From: Bacillus nitratireducens
GTDB taxonomy: Bacteria; Bacillota; Bacilli; Bacillales; Bacillaceae_G
NCBI RefSeq assembly: GCF_001884135.1
Contig: NZ_MAOC01000008.1
Coordinates: forward strand, 1-64,000
DNA length: 64,000 bases
Direction of reading: 5' to 3'
Numbering within the stretch: position 1 is the stretch's first letter; every line of letters begins with the position of its first letter. The translations under genes were made by a program, and so were the position numbers. Below, piece after piece: positions 37,046 through 46,967 of this stretch. The notes under the pieces are model-generated. The model saw only the letters and a program-made list of their open reading frames with translations. It was not told the DNA's origin and made no database searches.

Positions 37046-39109
37046 CTATTGAATGTCAATAATAGCGTTTTCGCCCTTTTTAACATTTCCATCTTTTTTC
37101 AATTCGACTTGTTGCCCTTGTTGTAAATTCGTAAAGACGATTGGTGTAATAATAGATGGTGCATTTTCTTTTACAAATGCAAGATCTACTTTTAATAATG
37201 GTTGTCCTTGCTTCACTTTATCACCTTGTGCTACAAGCGCTTCAAAGCCTTCACCATTTAATTTTACAGTATCAATACCAAAGTGGATTAAAATTTCTTT
37301 TCCACCTTCAGACTGAATACCAATCGCATGTTTTGTAGGGAATACATTTACAATCTCACCATTAACTGGAGAAACTACTGTTCCTTCTGTTGGCTCAATC
37401 GCAAATCCATCTCCCATCATTTTCCCTGAAAATACTTGGTCAGGTACTTCTGTAATCGGTAAGATTTTCCCTTCAATTGGTGAAACGATTGTTTCATTTT
37501 CATCAACTTGTTGAGGAGTTTCTTCCACTTTTACAGGCTCTTCTTTTTCAACATGAGGTGTACGACCTGACATAATATCATGAATTTGTGATTTTAATGT
37601 GTCAGATTTCGGTCCGAAAATAGCTTGAATGTTATTTCCAACTTCAAGTACACCAGCTGCTCCAAGCTCTTTTAAGCGGTCTTTATTTACATTCTTTTGT
37701 TCGTTAACTTGTACACGTAAACGAGTAATACAAGCATCTAAAGAAGCGATGTTTTCTTTACCACCAAGTGCTACTAATACTTCACGTGGAAGTTCACCTG
37801 CTTCTGTTTTTCCTGCGCCGTCATTAGCATTTGCTACTTCACGACCAGGTGTTTTTAAGTTCCATTTACGGATTGCGAAACGGAATCCGAAGTAGTAAAT
37901 CACTGCTAGTACAAGACCAACAATAATTACCCACCACCATGCCGTACGACCTGGTAGTACACCGAATAATATGAAGTCAATTAAACCACCAGAGAATGTC
38001 ATACCAATTTTAACACCTAAAATTTGCATTGTCATAAATGATAGACCAGCGAATACTGCATGAATTCCGAATAATACTGGTGCTACGAATAAGAATGAAA
38101 ATTCAAGCGGTTCTGTAATACCTGTTAAGAAAGATGTTAATGCAGCAGACCCTAAAATACCAGCTGCTAATTTTTTATTTTCTGGACGTGCTTCATGGTA
38201 CATTGCTAAAGCTGCTGCTGGAAGACCGAACATCATGAACGGATACTTACCAGTTGTAAATGTACCAGCTGTTAATTCTACGCCGTCTTTTAACTGTGCC
38301 ATAAAGATTTTTTGGTCACCACGGATTAATTCGCCAGCTGCATTTGTATACTGACCGAATTCGAACCAGAACGGTGAATAGAAAATATGATGTAATCCAA
38401 ATGGAATTAATGAACGTTCGATTAAACCGAATATAAATGCTGCTAACGTTCTATTTGCATCAATCATTTGATGTGAGAACGTATTTAAGCCACCTTGAAT
38501 GTATGGCCAAACGAAGCACATGATAATACCTACTACTAAAGAGAATGTTGCAGTTGCGATCGGTACGAAACGCTTACCTGCAAAGAAACCTAAGTATGAT
38601 GGTAATTCAATATTGAAGTATTTATTGTAGCAATATGCAGCTACTATCCCGACGATAATACCACCAAATACTCCTGTTTGTAGCGTTGGAATTCCTAATA
38701 CGTTTGCATATGCTGGATCTGCAAATCCAATTTTCACTGGATCTGTTCCAGAACTTGTTACTTTCACTAGCTTATCTACTTCTAAGAACACACTCATCGT
38801 TTTGTTCATAATTAAGTAGCCGACGAATGCTGCTAAACCAGCTACTCCGTCTCCACCAGCTAAACCGATTGCTACCCCAACTGCGAATAATAATGCAAGG
38901 TTAGCGAAAATAATATCACCCGATTGTTCCATAATTTTTGCAACCATTACGAACCAATCTGCTTTTAAAGCAGGAATAACATTTGTTAGCTGTGGATTTT
39001 GAAATGCATTACCAAATCCAAGTAAAATACCTGCTGCCGGTAAAATCGCTACTGGAAGCATAAGCGCTTTTCCGACTTTTTGAAGAACACCAAAGATCTT
39101 CTTAAACAT
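37046..39109 (-). CDS. ptsG: Glucose PTS permease EIICBA
   Basis: Imports and phosphorylates glucose. Start at 39109 ([13 protein letters not shown]) after GAGGAAGGG; an apparent longer opening to 39247 is only the antiterminator leader read as codons. 687 residues: membrane EIIC (~1-430), EIIB with its Cys in [11 protein letters not shown] (~460) and EIIA with its active His in ILIHFGID (~610). Same order as in B. subtilis (glcT-ptsG-ptsH-ptsI). Confidence 0.96.
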   Translation of the reverse strand: MFKKIFGVLQKVGKALMLPVAILPAAGILLGFGNAFQNPQLTNVIPALKADWFVMVAKIMEQSGDIIFANLALLFAVGVAIGLAGGDGVAGLAAFVGYLIMNKTMSVFLEVDKLVKVTSSGTDPVKIGFADPAYANVLGIPTLQTGVFGGIIVGIVAAYCYNKYFNIELPSYLGFFAGKRFVPIATATFSLVVGIIMCFVWPYIQGGLNTFSHQMIDANRTLAAFIFGLIERSLIPFGLHHIFYSPFWFEFGQYTNAAGELIRGDQKIFMAQLKDGVELTAGTFTTGKYPFMMFGLPAAALAMYHEARPENKKLAAGILGSAALTSFLTGITEPLEFSFLFVAPVLFGIHAVFAGLSFMTMQILGVKIGMTFSGGLIDFILFGVLPGRTAWWWVIIVGLVLAVIYYFGFRFAIRKWNLKTPGREVANANDGAGKTEAGELPREVLVALGGKENIASLDACITRLRVQVNEQKNVNKDRLKELGAAGVLEVGNNIQAIFGPKSDTLKSQIHDIMSGRTPHVEKEEPVKVEETPQQVDENETIVSPIEGKILPITEVPDQVFSGKMMGDGFAIEPTEGTVVSPVNGEIVNVFPTKHAIGIQSEGGKEILIHFGIDTVKLNGEGFEALVAQGDKVKQGQPLLKVDLAFVKENAPSIITPIVFTNLQQGQQVELKKDGNVKKGENAIIDIQ

Positions 39110-39161
39110 GGAAACCCTTCCTCTCTTATCTATATTGATACTTTTCGACAAACGCCAAAAA

Positions 39162-39275
39162 GGCATGAGGAAAAAAAAGATAGAACGATAGCTATACAAA
39201 GGGTAGTATGTCCCTTTATTTAGCTTACATTCCCAACTTTTCTCCACTCATGCCTGATCGAATCAGTAACACGTG
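39162..39275 (-). promoter_or_regulatory. ptsG leader: GlcT antiterminator target overlapping a terminator
   Basis: The minus strand carries ACGTGTTACTGATTCGATCA then GGCATGAG at 39247-39275, the GlcT-type RNA antiterminator motif. Its last bases (GGCATGAG, complement 39247-39254) pair instead with CTCATGCC (complement 39162-39169), which is followed by TTTTT to make a terminator with a ~75 nt structured loop. Phospho-regulated GlcT would stabilise the antiterminator and let ptsG be transcribed. Confidence 0.85.
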
Positions 39276-39312
39276 TCAAAAATAGGATTACGTATAAGTT
39301 CACTATAATTAA

Positions 39313-39404
39313 GGCAAACGTTTTCGTTATTCACCTTAATGTGTTTGTCGAATTTTGTATAACTTTGCAATAGTTATTATACATAACTATTGTAAGCGAT
39401 TCAA
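39313..39404 (-). promoter_or_regulatory. ptsG promoter and cre-like site
   Basis: On the minus strand TTGAAT (39399-39404) and TATAAT (39376-39381) are 17 nt apart. The -10 sits in a perfect 10 bp inverted repeat (CAATAGTTAT…ATAACTATTG, 39368-39392). A cre-like site ACGAAAACGTTTGCC (39313-39327) lies about 45 nt into the transcript. Confidence 0.6.
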
Positions 39405-39449
39405 TCATTTTTTTTAACGTTTTCATTTTAGACAAAAATATATGTCTTT

Positions 39450-40298
39450 TTACACATGTTCTGCTTTCACTAATCGTTGTAAATGCATCGTTAAATAAAT
39501 ACTCTCCGCTTCATAAACAGGAAGTTGTAATTCTTTCTGCATTACTTTGACTAGTTTCCACGCCAAATTATAACAAACTGGATATTCCAACTTTAATAAA
39601 TCAGCAAAACTCTGTGCTTCTTCTACTTTTTCTCCTTTTTTCACCCGCTCAATAGCATATTGTAAATGGCGAATAAGGCGTAAATAATGAATGCTTTCTT
39701 GGTCTAATGTAATTTGTAGGCTTGTCTCAATTAAAGACACAAGTTGTGCAATAAGACGAGAATTTTGATTAACAGAAGATAAATCAGAGTTTGTAAGCGA
39801 GCTGTAAATGTGAAGTGCGATAAAGCCAACTTCCCCTTCTGGCAATGTAATTTGCAAACGAGAATTTAAAAGTTGCACAACGCCTTCAGCAATTTTATAT
39901 TCCTCTGGATATAGCATTTTCGTTTCAACTAAAAAAGGATTATCTATTGTAAGTCCTTGTTTCAGCCTTTTAATTGCAAAAGAAATATGATCTGTTAAAG
40001 CGATATGAATATGTTCATTTAATGGAGACTCCGCTTTTTCTTGAATATATAACATAATATCATTCATCAATTCAATTAGCTTTTCACTCACATGTGGTAC
40101 TAAAAGTTTGTATTGTTCTCGATCACGTTCATTTTTTAAAACAAACATTTTCTCAATTTGTTCTTGCTCCAACACATCTTCAGCCTTTTTTCCAAATCCA
40201 ATTCCTTTACCGATCACTACTACTTCCTCGTGTTCAGGATGGCTAGCAATGATGACATTATTATTTAAAACTTTTTTAATTTCTAGATAATTACTCAT
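39450..40298 (-). CDS. glcT: Transcription antiterminator GlcT
   Basis: BglG-family RNA-binding antiterminator for ptsG. 282 residues: N-terminal RNA-binding CAT domain (~1-60, IKKVLNNNVIIASHPEHEE) and two PTS-regulation domains with conserved His (HIHIALTDHISFA ~97-105; FIALHIYSS ~160; LRLIRHLQYAIERV; YLTMHLQRL). Located immediately upstream of ptsG, whose leader holds its RNA target. Confidence 0.93.
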   Translation of the reverse strand: MSNYLEIKKVLNNNVIIASHPEHEEVVVIGKGIGFGKKAEDVLEQEQIEKMFVLKNERDREQYKLLVPHVSEKLIELMNDIMLYIQEKAESPLNEHIHIALTDHISFAIKRLKQGLTIDNPFLVETKMLYPEEYKIAEGVVQLLNSRLQITLPEGEVGFIALHIYSSLTNSDLSSVNQNSRLIAQLVSLIETSLQITLDQESIHYLRLIRHLQYAIERVKKGEKVEEAQSFADLLKLEYPVCYNLAWKLVKVMQKELQLPVYEAESIYLTMHLQRLVKAEHV

Positions 40299-40463
40299 AT
40301 AACACCACCCTCGTACTTAAATAGCCTGCTTTTATGTTACAGAACATTCTTCTTTTTCGTCAATATAAAACATCTACCATTTAATAAAAATTCATTTTTT
40401 AGACATGTTTGTATATGATGCGTATAATGTAAGGGCAACTGTACATAGAAAGGAGATTGCAAC

Positions 40464-41270
40464 ATGATTAAAATGTTTGTAAGTGATATTGATGGAACGA
40501 TGATGCAACACGGAGGTTTTATCGACGAAAAAGATGTTATCGCTTTACGCAGCTTAGCTGAACAAAATGTAATTCTTTGTTTTGCTTCTGGAAGACTTGA
40601 TAATGAAATTGCAGACTTAATGAGAGCAGTTAATACAAATTTCCATCGCATTAGTGTAAATGGTGTTTTTGTATATACACATGAAAATAAGCAGCTATTA
40701 TCTGCAACTTTCGATTCCAGCATTCTTCCAGATTTGTTAGCTATGACAAATGAAGACCCTTATTTCCGTTATGTAAGTGATGAACATAACTACTACATTG
40801 AAGAAAAAACACCGTTTATTCATGAACTTGAACAACAAGTAACGATGACTTCTGTTGAAGAACCTAATCTATTACAGAAAATTGATGATACAATTTTTCC
40901 AAATAAAATTTCTGTCGGTGGAACGAAGGAAAGCTTACAACTCCTTCAGAACAAAATTGATGAAAAATTTCACGGTAAAGTTAGCACCTTCATTTCAGCA
41001 GAACAATGTTTAGATGTAATGCCACCTAATATTAGTAAAGGTTCTGCTATTTCTATTTTATTAAAAGAATTTCAAATACAACCAGAGGAAATTGCTTGCA
41101 TAGGGGATTCTTATAATGATATTCCAATGTTCTCTTTAACTCCTCACAGTTTTGCTATGTCTCAAGCAGATGACGCAGTAAAAGAGCACGCTCACTATGT
41201 AGTAAATACGGTTAAAGATGCTGTTAACCACGTAATTGCTCATAATAAAAATACGACTCACTCCTTATAA
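40464..41270 (+). CDS. Cof-type HAD phosphatase (YkrA-like)
   Basis: Cytoplasmic sugar- or cofactor-phosphate phosphatase. 268 residues with DIDGTMM (nucleophile Asp8), SGRLDNE (motif II) and CIGDSYNDIPMF (motif IV) plus a class IIB cap. Substrate not predictable. Ribosome site AAAGGAG. It has a paralog at 49883-50668 in this window. Confidence 0.88.
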   Translation: MIKMFVSDIDGTMMQHGGFIDEKDVIALRSLAEQNVILCFASGRLDNEIADLMRAVNTNFHRISVNGVFVYTHENKQLLSATFDSSILPDLLAMTNEDPYFRYVSDEHNYYIEEKTPFIHELEQQVTMTSVEEPNLLQKIDDTIFPNKISVGGTKESLQLLQNKIDEKFHGKVSTFISAEQCLDVMPPNISKGSAISILLKEFQIQPEEIACIGDSYNDIPMFSLTPHSFAMSQADDAVKEHAHYVVNTVKDAVNHVIAHNKNTTHSL

Positions 41271-41287
41271 GGATGAGTCGTATTTTT
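41246..41287. terminator. Terminator after the HAD phosphatase
   Basis: AAAAATACGACTCA / TGAGTCGTATTTTT stem overlapping the gene's end, with an inner CCTTATAAGG. Confidence 0.85.
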
Positions 41288-41343
41288 ATTTCTTTACATG
41301 TTGAAAACATCAAAGCTCACTGTACTTCACAAACTGAAATATA

Positions 41344-42075
41344 TTACTTGTTACGTGCGATGTTCGTAATAAACTTATAACGGTCACCACGATAAATACA
41401 TTTCACATACTCTAACGGTAACTCACCTTCTGAATATGACCATTGACGCATTACAAGTACAGGCGCCTTTTTAGGAATATGCAGATGTTCAGCTTCATTA
41501 TCCGTTGCAATTGAAGCTTCAATTGATTGAGTAGCGCGAACAAGCTTAAAGCCCAGTTTTTTCTCTAAATGTTCATATAAAGATTGTTGCAATATTTCTT
41601 CGTTAATATCTTTCACAAGAGTTGGCGACAAATATGTCGTCTCAAATGCAATCGGTTCGTCATCAGCTAAGCGAGTACGCCTCACTTCATAAACCGACTC
41701 CCCCTCTTGTATTTTCAGCCGGTCTGCTATTTTAGCAGTAGCTGGAACTAGGCGGAAACTTAATAACTGGCTGCTCGGTTTCATACCACGAGAAATCATA
41801 TCTTCTGTAAATCCCGTCATTCCTTGCAACTTTTGCTCCACTTTCGGAAGTTGGACGAACGTTCCAATCCCACGTTTCCGGTATAAATAACCTTGTTCCA
41901 CTAAGTTATTAATCGCCTGTCTGATTGTCATACGACTTACTTCGAACTTATCACAAAGTTCATTCTCAGATGGAATTTTATCTCCCGGCTTCCATTCGCC
42001 GTCCTCAATTAGCTGTTTCACCCACTCTTGAATCTGATAATAGATCGGAAATGGTGAATACTTGTCGATGTTCAT
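41344..42075 (-). CDS. nagR: GntR/HutC repressor NagR
   Basis: Repressor of N-acetylglucosamine genes, released by glucosamine- or GlcNAc-6-phosphate. Start at 42075 ([16 protein letters not shown]) after GTGAGG. 243 residues, equal to B. subtilis NagR/YvoA: winged helix (~8-75, [21 protein letters not shown]) and a chorismate-lyase-like effector domain. Its first 71 nt overlap the 3' end of nagB. A probable operator lies upstream of nagA. Confidence 0.93.
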   Translation of the reverse strand: MNIDKYSPFPIYYQIQEWVKQLIEDGEWKPGDKIPSENELCDKFEVSRMTIRQAINNLVEQGYLYRKRGIGTFVQLPKVEQKLQGMTGFTEDMISRGMKPSSQLLSFRLVPATAKIADRLKIQEGESVYEVRRTRLADDEPIAFETTYLSPTLVKDINEEILQQSLYEHLEKKLGFKLVRATQSIEASIATDNEAEHLHIPKKAPVLVMRQWSYSEGELPLEYVKCIYRGDRYKFITNIARNK

Positions 42076-42793
42076 CAGCAATCGCCTCACTGCATAAAGA
42101 TAGAGCTTCTGGATCTGCGATTACGGTTACATTCGGATGACGTTGTAAAACTGTAGCAGGACACGCCTCACTATATTCTCCTTGCAATAATTCCTTAACA
42201 GCTTCTGCCTTTTTAGATCCCATAGCAACAAGTAGAATTTGTTTTGCTTTCATAATACTTCCAATTCCCATTGTAATCGCATGAGTCGGTACATCTTCTT
42301 CTCTTTCAAAGAAGCGAAGGTTTGCTTGGCGCGTAGATTCTGTTAATTCTACAATGTTAGTTGGAGAATTAAATGGTGTTCCTGGCTCATTAAATCCGAT
42401 GTGACCGTTTTCACCGATTCCAAGAATCTGTAGGTCAACTGGGTTAGTAGCTAGAATGCTCTCGTAACGCTTGCACTCTTCCTCTAAATCACTTGCCATC
42501 CCGTTTGGTACATAAGTTTGTTTAAATGGAAGATGATCAAACAACTGTTCTTGCATGAAATAGTGATAGCTGTTTTTATCTTCGTGTGGTAAATTTACGT
42601 ACTCATCTAAGTTTACAGTGGTTGTATGACTTGTATCAAGTTTATTTTTTCGCATTTCTGCATAAATACCTAATGGAGAGCTTCCTGTAGCCATTCCTAA
42701 TGTTGGATTTTCTTTTGATTTTACAACCTCTTCAATTAACTTGAAACCTGCTTCTGCTAATTCTTCTGGAGTTTTTACAACAAGAATATTCAT
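42005..42793 (-). CDS. nagB: Glucosamine-6-phosphate deaminase NagB
   Basis: Converts glucosamine-6-phosphate to fructose-6-phosphate and ammonia. 262 residues with [13 protein letters not shown] (substrate loop), NLDEYVNL (catalytic Asp) and [14 protein letters not shown] (catalytic His). About 20 residues longer at the C-terminus than the B. subtilis enzyme; this tail is what overlaps nagR. Follows nagA by 4 nt. Confidence 0.95.
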   Translation of the reverse strand: MNILVVKTPEELAEAGFKLIEEVVKSKENPTLGMATGSSPLGIYAEMRKNKLDTSHTTTVNLDEYVNLPHEDKNSYHYFMQEQLFDHLPFKQTYVPNGMASDLEEECKRYESILATNPVDLQILGIGENGHIGFNEPGTPFNSPTNIVELTESTRQANLRFFEREEDVPTHAITMGIGSIMKAKQILLVAMGSKKAEAVKELLQGEYSEACPATVLQRHPNVTVIADPEALSLCSEAIADEHRQVFTISDLLSDSRVGETAN

Positions 42794-42797
42794 CTAA

Positions 42798-43946
42798 TTA
42801 CTTCCCTTCCTTCATATGAATTCCTAAACGAACCGTATCATATACATGTAATTCTTCAGTCATAACAACAAAGTCTGCATCTTTACCTGCCGCTAACGCA
42901 CCTTTATTATCTAATCCAAACTCTTCTGCTTGGTTAACCGATGTCATGAGTACTGCATCCTCGATTGAACATCCTGTAAATTCAATTACATTTCGGAAAG
43001 CTTGATCCATTTTCAAAATACTACCAGCTAACGTTCCATCTTCTAATCGGGCACTGCCATCTTTTACATGTACTGGCTGTCCGCCAAGCTCATATAATCC
43101 ATCTTCAAGACCTTTTGCACGCATTGCATCTGTAATGACACTTACTTTTTTCGGTCCTTTTAATTTATATGCTAATTTCACCATATCAGGGTGAATGTGA
43201 ATACCATCTGTAATTACTTCAACCATTACATCTGGATTTAATAACACATGACCAACAACTCCTGGTTCACGGTGATGTAATCCACGCATTTGATTGTATA
43301 AATGTGTTGCATGTGTAATTTTTCTATTTTTCAGTTGTGCATCAATCGCATCTGTATGCCCCATTGTGCCAACAACACCTGTTTCAGCAAGATACTGCTC
43401 AAACTCTAACGCACCTTCTTCTTCTGGTGCATATGTTACTAATTTAATTAGATTTCCGCTTGCTGCTTGCCATTGTTTAAATTGCTCGATACTCGCAGGA
43501 ACAATATGTTCAAGTGGTTGTGCACCCGCACGTTTTTTTGAAACATATGGTCCTTCTAAGTGAATATATTCGAAATGTGCTCCCTTATCTTTCGCTTCCT
43601 TCGCAGCACTTAGCGCCGCTTCAATCGCTTCTGGAGCTTGTGTCATTGTTGTTGGGAAGTAAGTTGTAACTCCTTCTTTTAACATTTCTTTACCAAGAGT
43701 TACTAATCCATCGCTATTTGCATCCATCGCATCAATATCGTATCCACCATGAATATGAACATCAATCATACCTGGAATCACAATCTTTCCTGCCGCATCT
43801 AACACAGTTTCATTTTCTTGTGATACATATTGAGCCATCAAACCAATTTCTTTAATTGTTTCTGCGTAACGAACAAATCCGTTTTCCACTACTTCTGTAC
43901 CTGTATAAATTTTGGCATTGATGACAACTTGCGTTTTCATTTTCAT
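42798..43946 (-). CDS. nagA: N-acetylglucosamine-6-phosphate deacetylase NagA
   Basis: Removes acetate from GlcNAc-6-phosphate. Amidohydrolase of 382 residues: metal motif DVHIHGGYD (~63-71), EGPY, GHTDA (~200), HLYNQMRG and catalytic Asp in VITDAMRA (~280). Start 43946; M3 at 43940 is an alternative given the AAAGG site. First gene of nagABR. Confidence 0.94.
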   Translation of the reverse strand: MKMKTQVVINAKIYTGTEVVENGFVRYAETIKEIGLMAQYVSQENETVLDAAGKIVIPGMIDVHIHGGYDIDAMDANSDGLVTLGKEMLKEGVTTYFPTTMTQAPEAIEAALSAAKEAKDKGAHFEYIHLEGPYVSKKRAGAQPLEHIVPASIEQFKQWQAASGNLIKLVTYAPEEEGALEFEQYLAETGVVGTMGHTDAIDAQLKNRKITHATHLYNQMRGLHHREPGVVGHVLLNPDVMVEVITDGIHIHPDMVKLAYKLKGPKKVSVITDAMRAKGLEDGLYELGGQPVHVKDGSARLEDGTLAGSILKMDQAFRNVIEFTGCSIEDAVLMTSVNQAEEFGLDNKGALAAGKDADFVVMTEELHVYDTVRLGIHMKEGK

Positions 43947-44021
43947 CGATCCTTTCCCATGAAATACCTACTTGTTATTATTACCTTATTCGCCTAATTC
44001 CATCTTAATATACACACGAGT

Positions 44022-44035
44022 AGTTGTCTATACAT
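44022..44035 (-). promoter_or_regulatory. NagR operator (dre-like) upstream of nagA
   Basis: Minus strand ATGTATAGACAACT closely matches the NagR/YvoA site known from B. subtilis (GGTATAGACAACT). It is 76 bp before the nagA start. Confidence 0.65.
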
Positions 44036-44147
44036 TCTAATGAAATTTCCTCTTCATTCAGCAGAAAAAAGGAAATTTATTTCTTTTTCATTATAATATA
44101 TGTTATTCATTTTTTCCAAAATGGAAAATACCCTCTTATATAATTAA

Positions 44148-45050
44148 TTACTTAAGTAGTGGCATAAGACCACTCGACCCCATAGTAATATGTTCACCGT
44201 CTGTTTCTATTTCTACTGTACGCTTGTTTGTTCCGTATATCATTATACCACGCTGTTTTAATCGTCTTACAACACTTTGATGAGGATGTCCATATGGATT
44301 TCTACTCCCGTACGAAAGAATAGCGAATTGTGGGTCTACTTTTTTTAAGAATGTTTCACTCGTTGAAGTATACGAGCCATGATGCCCTACTTTTAATATA
44401 TCTGCATGTACATCAAATTGCTTTAATATTTCATTTTCTGTCCGTATATCAGCATCACCCATTAATAAAAAGTCCGCTTTACCATATCGAATCTTTAATA
44501 CAATTGAAGACTCGTTATTCTCGTCTTTCGATTTCCCATTGTTCAATACTTGTATAGAAACATGTGGATCTAGCGGTATGTATTGTCCCTCCTTCACTGA
44601 AATGAAAGGAATGCCCCTTTTTTTAATGTTATTTCGATACGTATGATAAGTAAATGAACTATATGTTTTCCCGCTATCTAATACGAGGGAAACTGGCATT
44701 TGCTCTACAATTGGAATAAGTCCTCCTATATGGTCCATATCCGGATGAGTACTTACAATTACATCTAAATGATTAATTCTTTTTTCAATTAGTTTTTGAA
44801 TAATGACCTCTCCCGCTTCATAGGGACCCCCGTCTATTAACATCGTTTGACCATTTGGCAATGTAATAAGTGTCGCATCACCTTGTCCAACTTTTAAAAA
44901 ACTCACTTTCATTTTACCAAAATGTTGCCGCTGCATATGTATAGAAGACGCAGTATGAATAGACATCATATATCTTTTAGCCGATGCGCTGTTTAACGAA
45001 AAACATAATAAAACAGAAACCAACAATAGAATATTCCGTACACCTCTCAT
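44148..45050 (-). CDS. Secreted ComEC/Rec2-like metallo-beta-lactamase protein
   Basis: 300 residues; start at 45050 after AAAAAGGAGACGAG. N-terminal signal peptide (cleavage near ASA-K, ~25), then a metallo-beta-lactamase fold like the C-terminal domain of ComEC: STHPDMDHIGG metal motif (~100-110), LLMGDAD, VGHHGS and YGHPHQSV. No membrane channel domain is attached, so it acts outside the cell alone; a nuclease or phosphodiesterase role is inferred from the family. Confidence 0.85.
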   Translation of the reverse strand: MRGVRNILLLVSVLLCFSLNSASAKRYMMSIHTASSIHMQRQHFGKMKVSFLKVGQGDATLITLPNGQTMLIDGGPYEAGEVIIQKLIEKRINHLDVIVSTHPDMDHIGGLIPIVEQMPVSLVLDSGKTYSSFTYHTYRNNIKKRGIPFISVKEGQYIPLDPHVSIQVLNNGKSKDENNESSIVLKIRYGKADFLLMGDADIRTENEILKQFDVHADILKVGHHGSYTSTSETFLKKVDPQFAILSYGSRNPYGHPHQSVVRRLKQRGIMIYGTNKRTVEIETDGEHITMGSSGLMPLLK

Positions 45051-45103
45051 AACTCGTCTCCTTTTTTCATTTAGTATGGCACGCTCTGTAATTGATATAC
45101 AAA

Positions 45104-45130
45104 AAAAGCTTAGCAAAATGCTAAGCTTTT
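45104..45130 (-). terminator. Terminator after scpB
   Basis: AAAAGCTTAGCA / TGCTAAGCTTTT stem at the scpB stop codon, with a T-run on the minus strand. Confidence 0.85.
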
Positions 45131-45701
45131 ATTTTGATAATTCCTGTAAAGAACCGAAGAATAAATCTGCTTCATTCATTTGTTCATTTTCTTCCGAAAG
45201 AGGTGGTAAATCATCTAACGTTTTCAATCCAAACGTATCTAAAAACTCTTTCGTCGTTCCGTATAAGATAGGACGCCCCGGTCCTTCTGCTCTTCCCATT
45301 TCTTTTATAAGTAAGTGTGAAACTAACGTTTGTAATGCCTTATCTGTTTTCACTCCTCGAATCTCTTCCATTTCTGTCCTTGTAATCGGTTGACGGTACG
45401 CAACGATTGCCAACGTTTCAAGAGCTGCTTGAGACAGTGAAGCCGTTGTTGGGGTATCTATTAACTTTTGATAGTATGCCGCATGTTCTTTCTTTGTTGC
45501 AAAACGATACACTTTTGCATATTGGACAATTTGCAGACCGCGATTCGATCCTTCACATTCTTTTTGCATTTCCTCTATACTGTTTATTACTTCTTCCACT
45601 TCAACTTCCAGAACTTTAGCTATCTGTTCCGGATAAATCCCTTCGTCACCTGCAACAAATAAAAGCCCTTCAATAATCGCTTTTTGTTCTTTTCTATCCA
45701 T
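45129..45701 (-). CDS. scpB: Segregation and condensation protein ScpB
   Basis: Winged-helix (kite) subunit of the SMC-ScpAB condensin, which compacts and separates sister chromosomes. 190 residues with the typical [20 protein letters not shown] region (~94-113). Ribosome site TAGGAGGAAGGAG. Same strand as scpA but separated from it by 158 nt instead of the usual overlap. Confidence 0.95.
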   Translation of the reverse strand: MDRKEQKAIIEGLLFVAGDEGIYPEQIAKVLEVEVEEVINSIEEMQKECEGSNRGLQIVQYAKVYRFATKKEHAAYYQKLIDTPTTASLSQAALETLAIVAYRQPITRTEMEEIRGVKTDKALQTLVSHLLIKEMGRAEGPGRPILYGTTKEFLDTFGLKTLDDLPPLSEENEQMNEADLFFGSLQELSK

Positions 45702-45742
45702 TTTACGAACTCCTTCCTCCTATTTTTCTATAAAAATACACA

Positions 45743-45776
45743 TAAAAAAACCGAATCACAGTAAATGCGTTCGGTT
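45743..45776 (-). terminator. Hairpin with T-run between scpA and scpB
   Basis: AACCGAA…TTCGGTT followed by T7 on the minus strand. It looks like an intrinsic terminator and would reduce scpA read-through into scpB. Confidence 0.6.
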
Positions 45777-45869
45777 CAATATTTCTTCTCTCGTTCCAAA
45801 CGATACATTAAAACCTAACTTGAGATAAAATATTTCTATCCCATCTTCACATGCTGGCTCTATACGGAT
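45756..45869 (-). pseudogene. Remnant of an acetyltransferase C-terminus
   Basis: An uninterrupted 37-codon frame just after scpA with no start codon, ending at TGA. It reads ACEDGIEIFYLKLGFNVS in its centre, which has the FY-x-K-LGF signature found at the end of GNAT acetyltransferases. No ribosome site. Probably a gene relic that explains the unusual scpA-scpB spacing. Confidence 0.35.
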
Positions 45870-46603
45870 TTACTAGAGCTTGATACGAAAATTTCATCAA
45901 AATTATGTTCTTGTTCAATTATGATTTGTTGATTTTTCATCAGCTCAAGAACTGCTAAAAATGTTACAACCATTATTTCACGTTCTTCATCAGCAAACAA
46001 ATCATAAAAGCTTTGACGACCGCCTTTTACTTCTAACTGTTGTAGAATATCAGTCATTCGCTGTTCAATTGGTATTTCTTGGCGAGTAATTCGCGTTGTT
46101 ACGGGTTTCTTTGCTTTTTTACGGCGCATTAGCTTTTGAAATGCCGCTAACATATCATATAACGTAACATCAAGAGGTAAACTTGTCTCCTCTTCTTGTT
46201 GAAATGATGTAAAATCAATTGGCGGACGTGTATATAGCTGTGCTCTTTCTTGTTCTCTTTCTTTTAACTCAGTAGCAACTTGCTTATATTTCTTATATTC
46301 AATTAATCTCTCCATCAATTCTTGACGAGGATCATCTATAAAGTCTTCACCGTTATCAGGTACATCTTCTTCTTGTTTCGGTAACAACATTTTACTTTTA
46401 ATTTGTAATAACGTTGCAGCCATTACTAAATACTCACTGGCAACATCTAATTGTAGTTCTTTCATCGTATGGACATAAGATAGATATTGCTCTGTAATTT
46501 CCGCTACAGGAATATTATATATATCAATTTCGTAACGATGTATTAAGTGTAACAATAGATCTAAAGGCCCTTCAAAAGCCTCTACTTTAAAATTATACTG
46601 CAC
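45860..46603 (-). CDS. scpA: Segregation and condensation protein ScpA
   Basis: Kleisin subunit bridging the SMC heads. GTG start at 46603 ([20 protein letters not shown]) after GGTGGGAT; this gives 247 residues, the length I know for B. cereus ScpA. N-terminal domain contacts the SMC neck, C-terminal winged helix the SMC cap. Adjacent to ypuF/ribT as in B. subtilis. Confidence 0.95.
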   Translation of the reverse strand: MQYNFKVEAFEGPLDLLLHLIHRYEIDIYNIPVAEITEQYLSYVHTMKELQLDVASEYLVMAATLLQIKSKMLLPKQEEDVPDNGEDFIDDPRQELMERLIEYKKYKQVATELKEREQERAQLYTRPPIDFTSFQQEEETSLPLDVTLYDMLAAFQKLMRRKKAKKPVTTRITRQEIPIEQRMTDILQQLEVKGGRQSFYDLFADEEREIMVVTFLAVLELMKNQQIIIEQEHNFDEIFVSSSSKSV

Positions 46604-46726
46604 AAAGCATCCCACCACATTTTTTCTATAACAACATAAGTATAGAGCATACTCATGTTCTATCCAACCTTTTTAAGAAATTTAATTAAAAATAGACCTA
46701 TGCCCATGTCATAATGCCCACCGCTT

Positions 46727-46735
46727 CATATGATA
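46727..46735 (+). promoter_or_regulatory. Mother-cell sigma factor -10-like site
   Basis: CATATGATA matches CATAnnnTA (sigma E/K type); a GTCATAAT lies at 46708-46715 but with shorter than usual spacing. It is placed 37 bp before the YjcZ gene. Confidence 0.4.
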
Positions 46736-46772
46736 ACAATGTAGTAAGAACAATGTAGGAGGTCAAAAAACT

Positions 46773-46868
46773 ATGGGTCACGTTGATTGCGGTTTTAGCG
46801 GTGGATTCGCATTAATTGTTGTACTGTTCATTTTACTAATCATTGTAGGAGCAGCTTGCTTCTGCTAA
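46773..46868 (+). CDS. YjcZ family sporulation peptide
   Basis: 31 residues: MGHVDCGFSGGFALIVVLF, then a hydrophobic helix ending AACFC. This is the characteristic YjcZ pattern of tiny Gly/Cys-containing membrane peptides made in the sporulating mother cell. Ribosome site TAGGAGG. Role in the spore is unknown. Confidence 0.88.
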   Translation: MGHVDCGFSGGFALIVVLFILLIIVGAACFC

Positions 46869-46880
46869 TATGAAGCAATA

Positions 46881-46910
46881 AAGCGACTAGGGATATTTCC
46901 CTAGTCGCTT
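46881..46910 (+). terminator. Hairpin after the YjcZ gene
   Basis: Perfect 12 bp stem AAGCGACTAGGG with complement; the following T-run is short. Confidence 0.65.
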
Positions 46911-46967
46911 ATTGTTAATATTTCTATGATACACTGTACATATAACCGTTAGACAGGAGCGAAAAAA

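Noticed and set aside
39110-39247. 46-residue N-terminal extension of PtsG
   Set aside because: The codons lie in the GlcT leader RNA; the real start with a ribosome site is at 39109.
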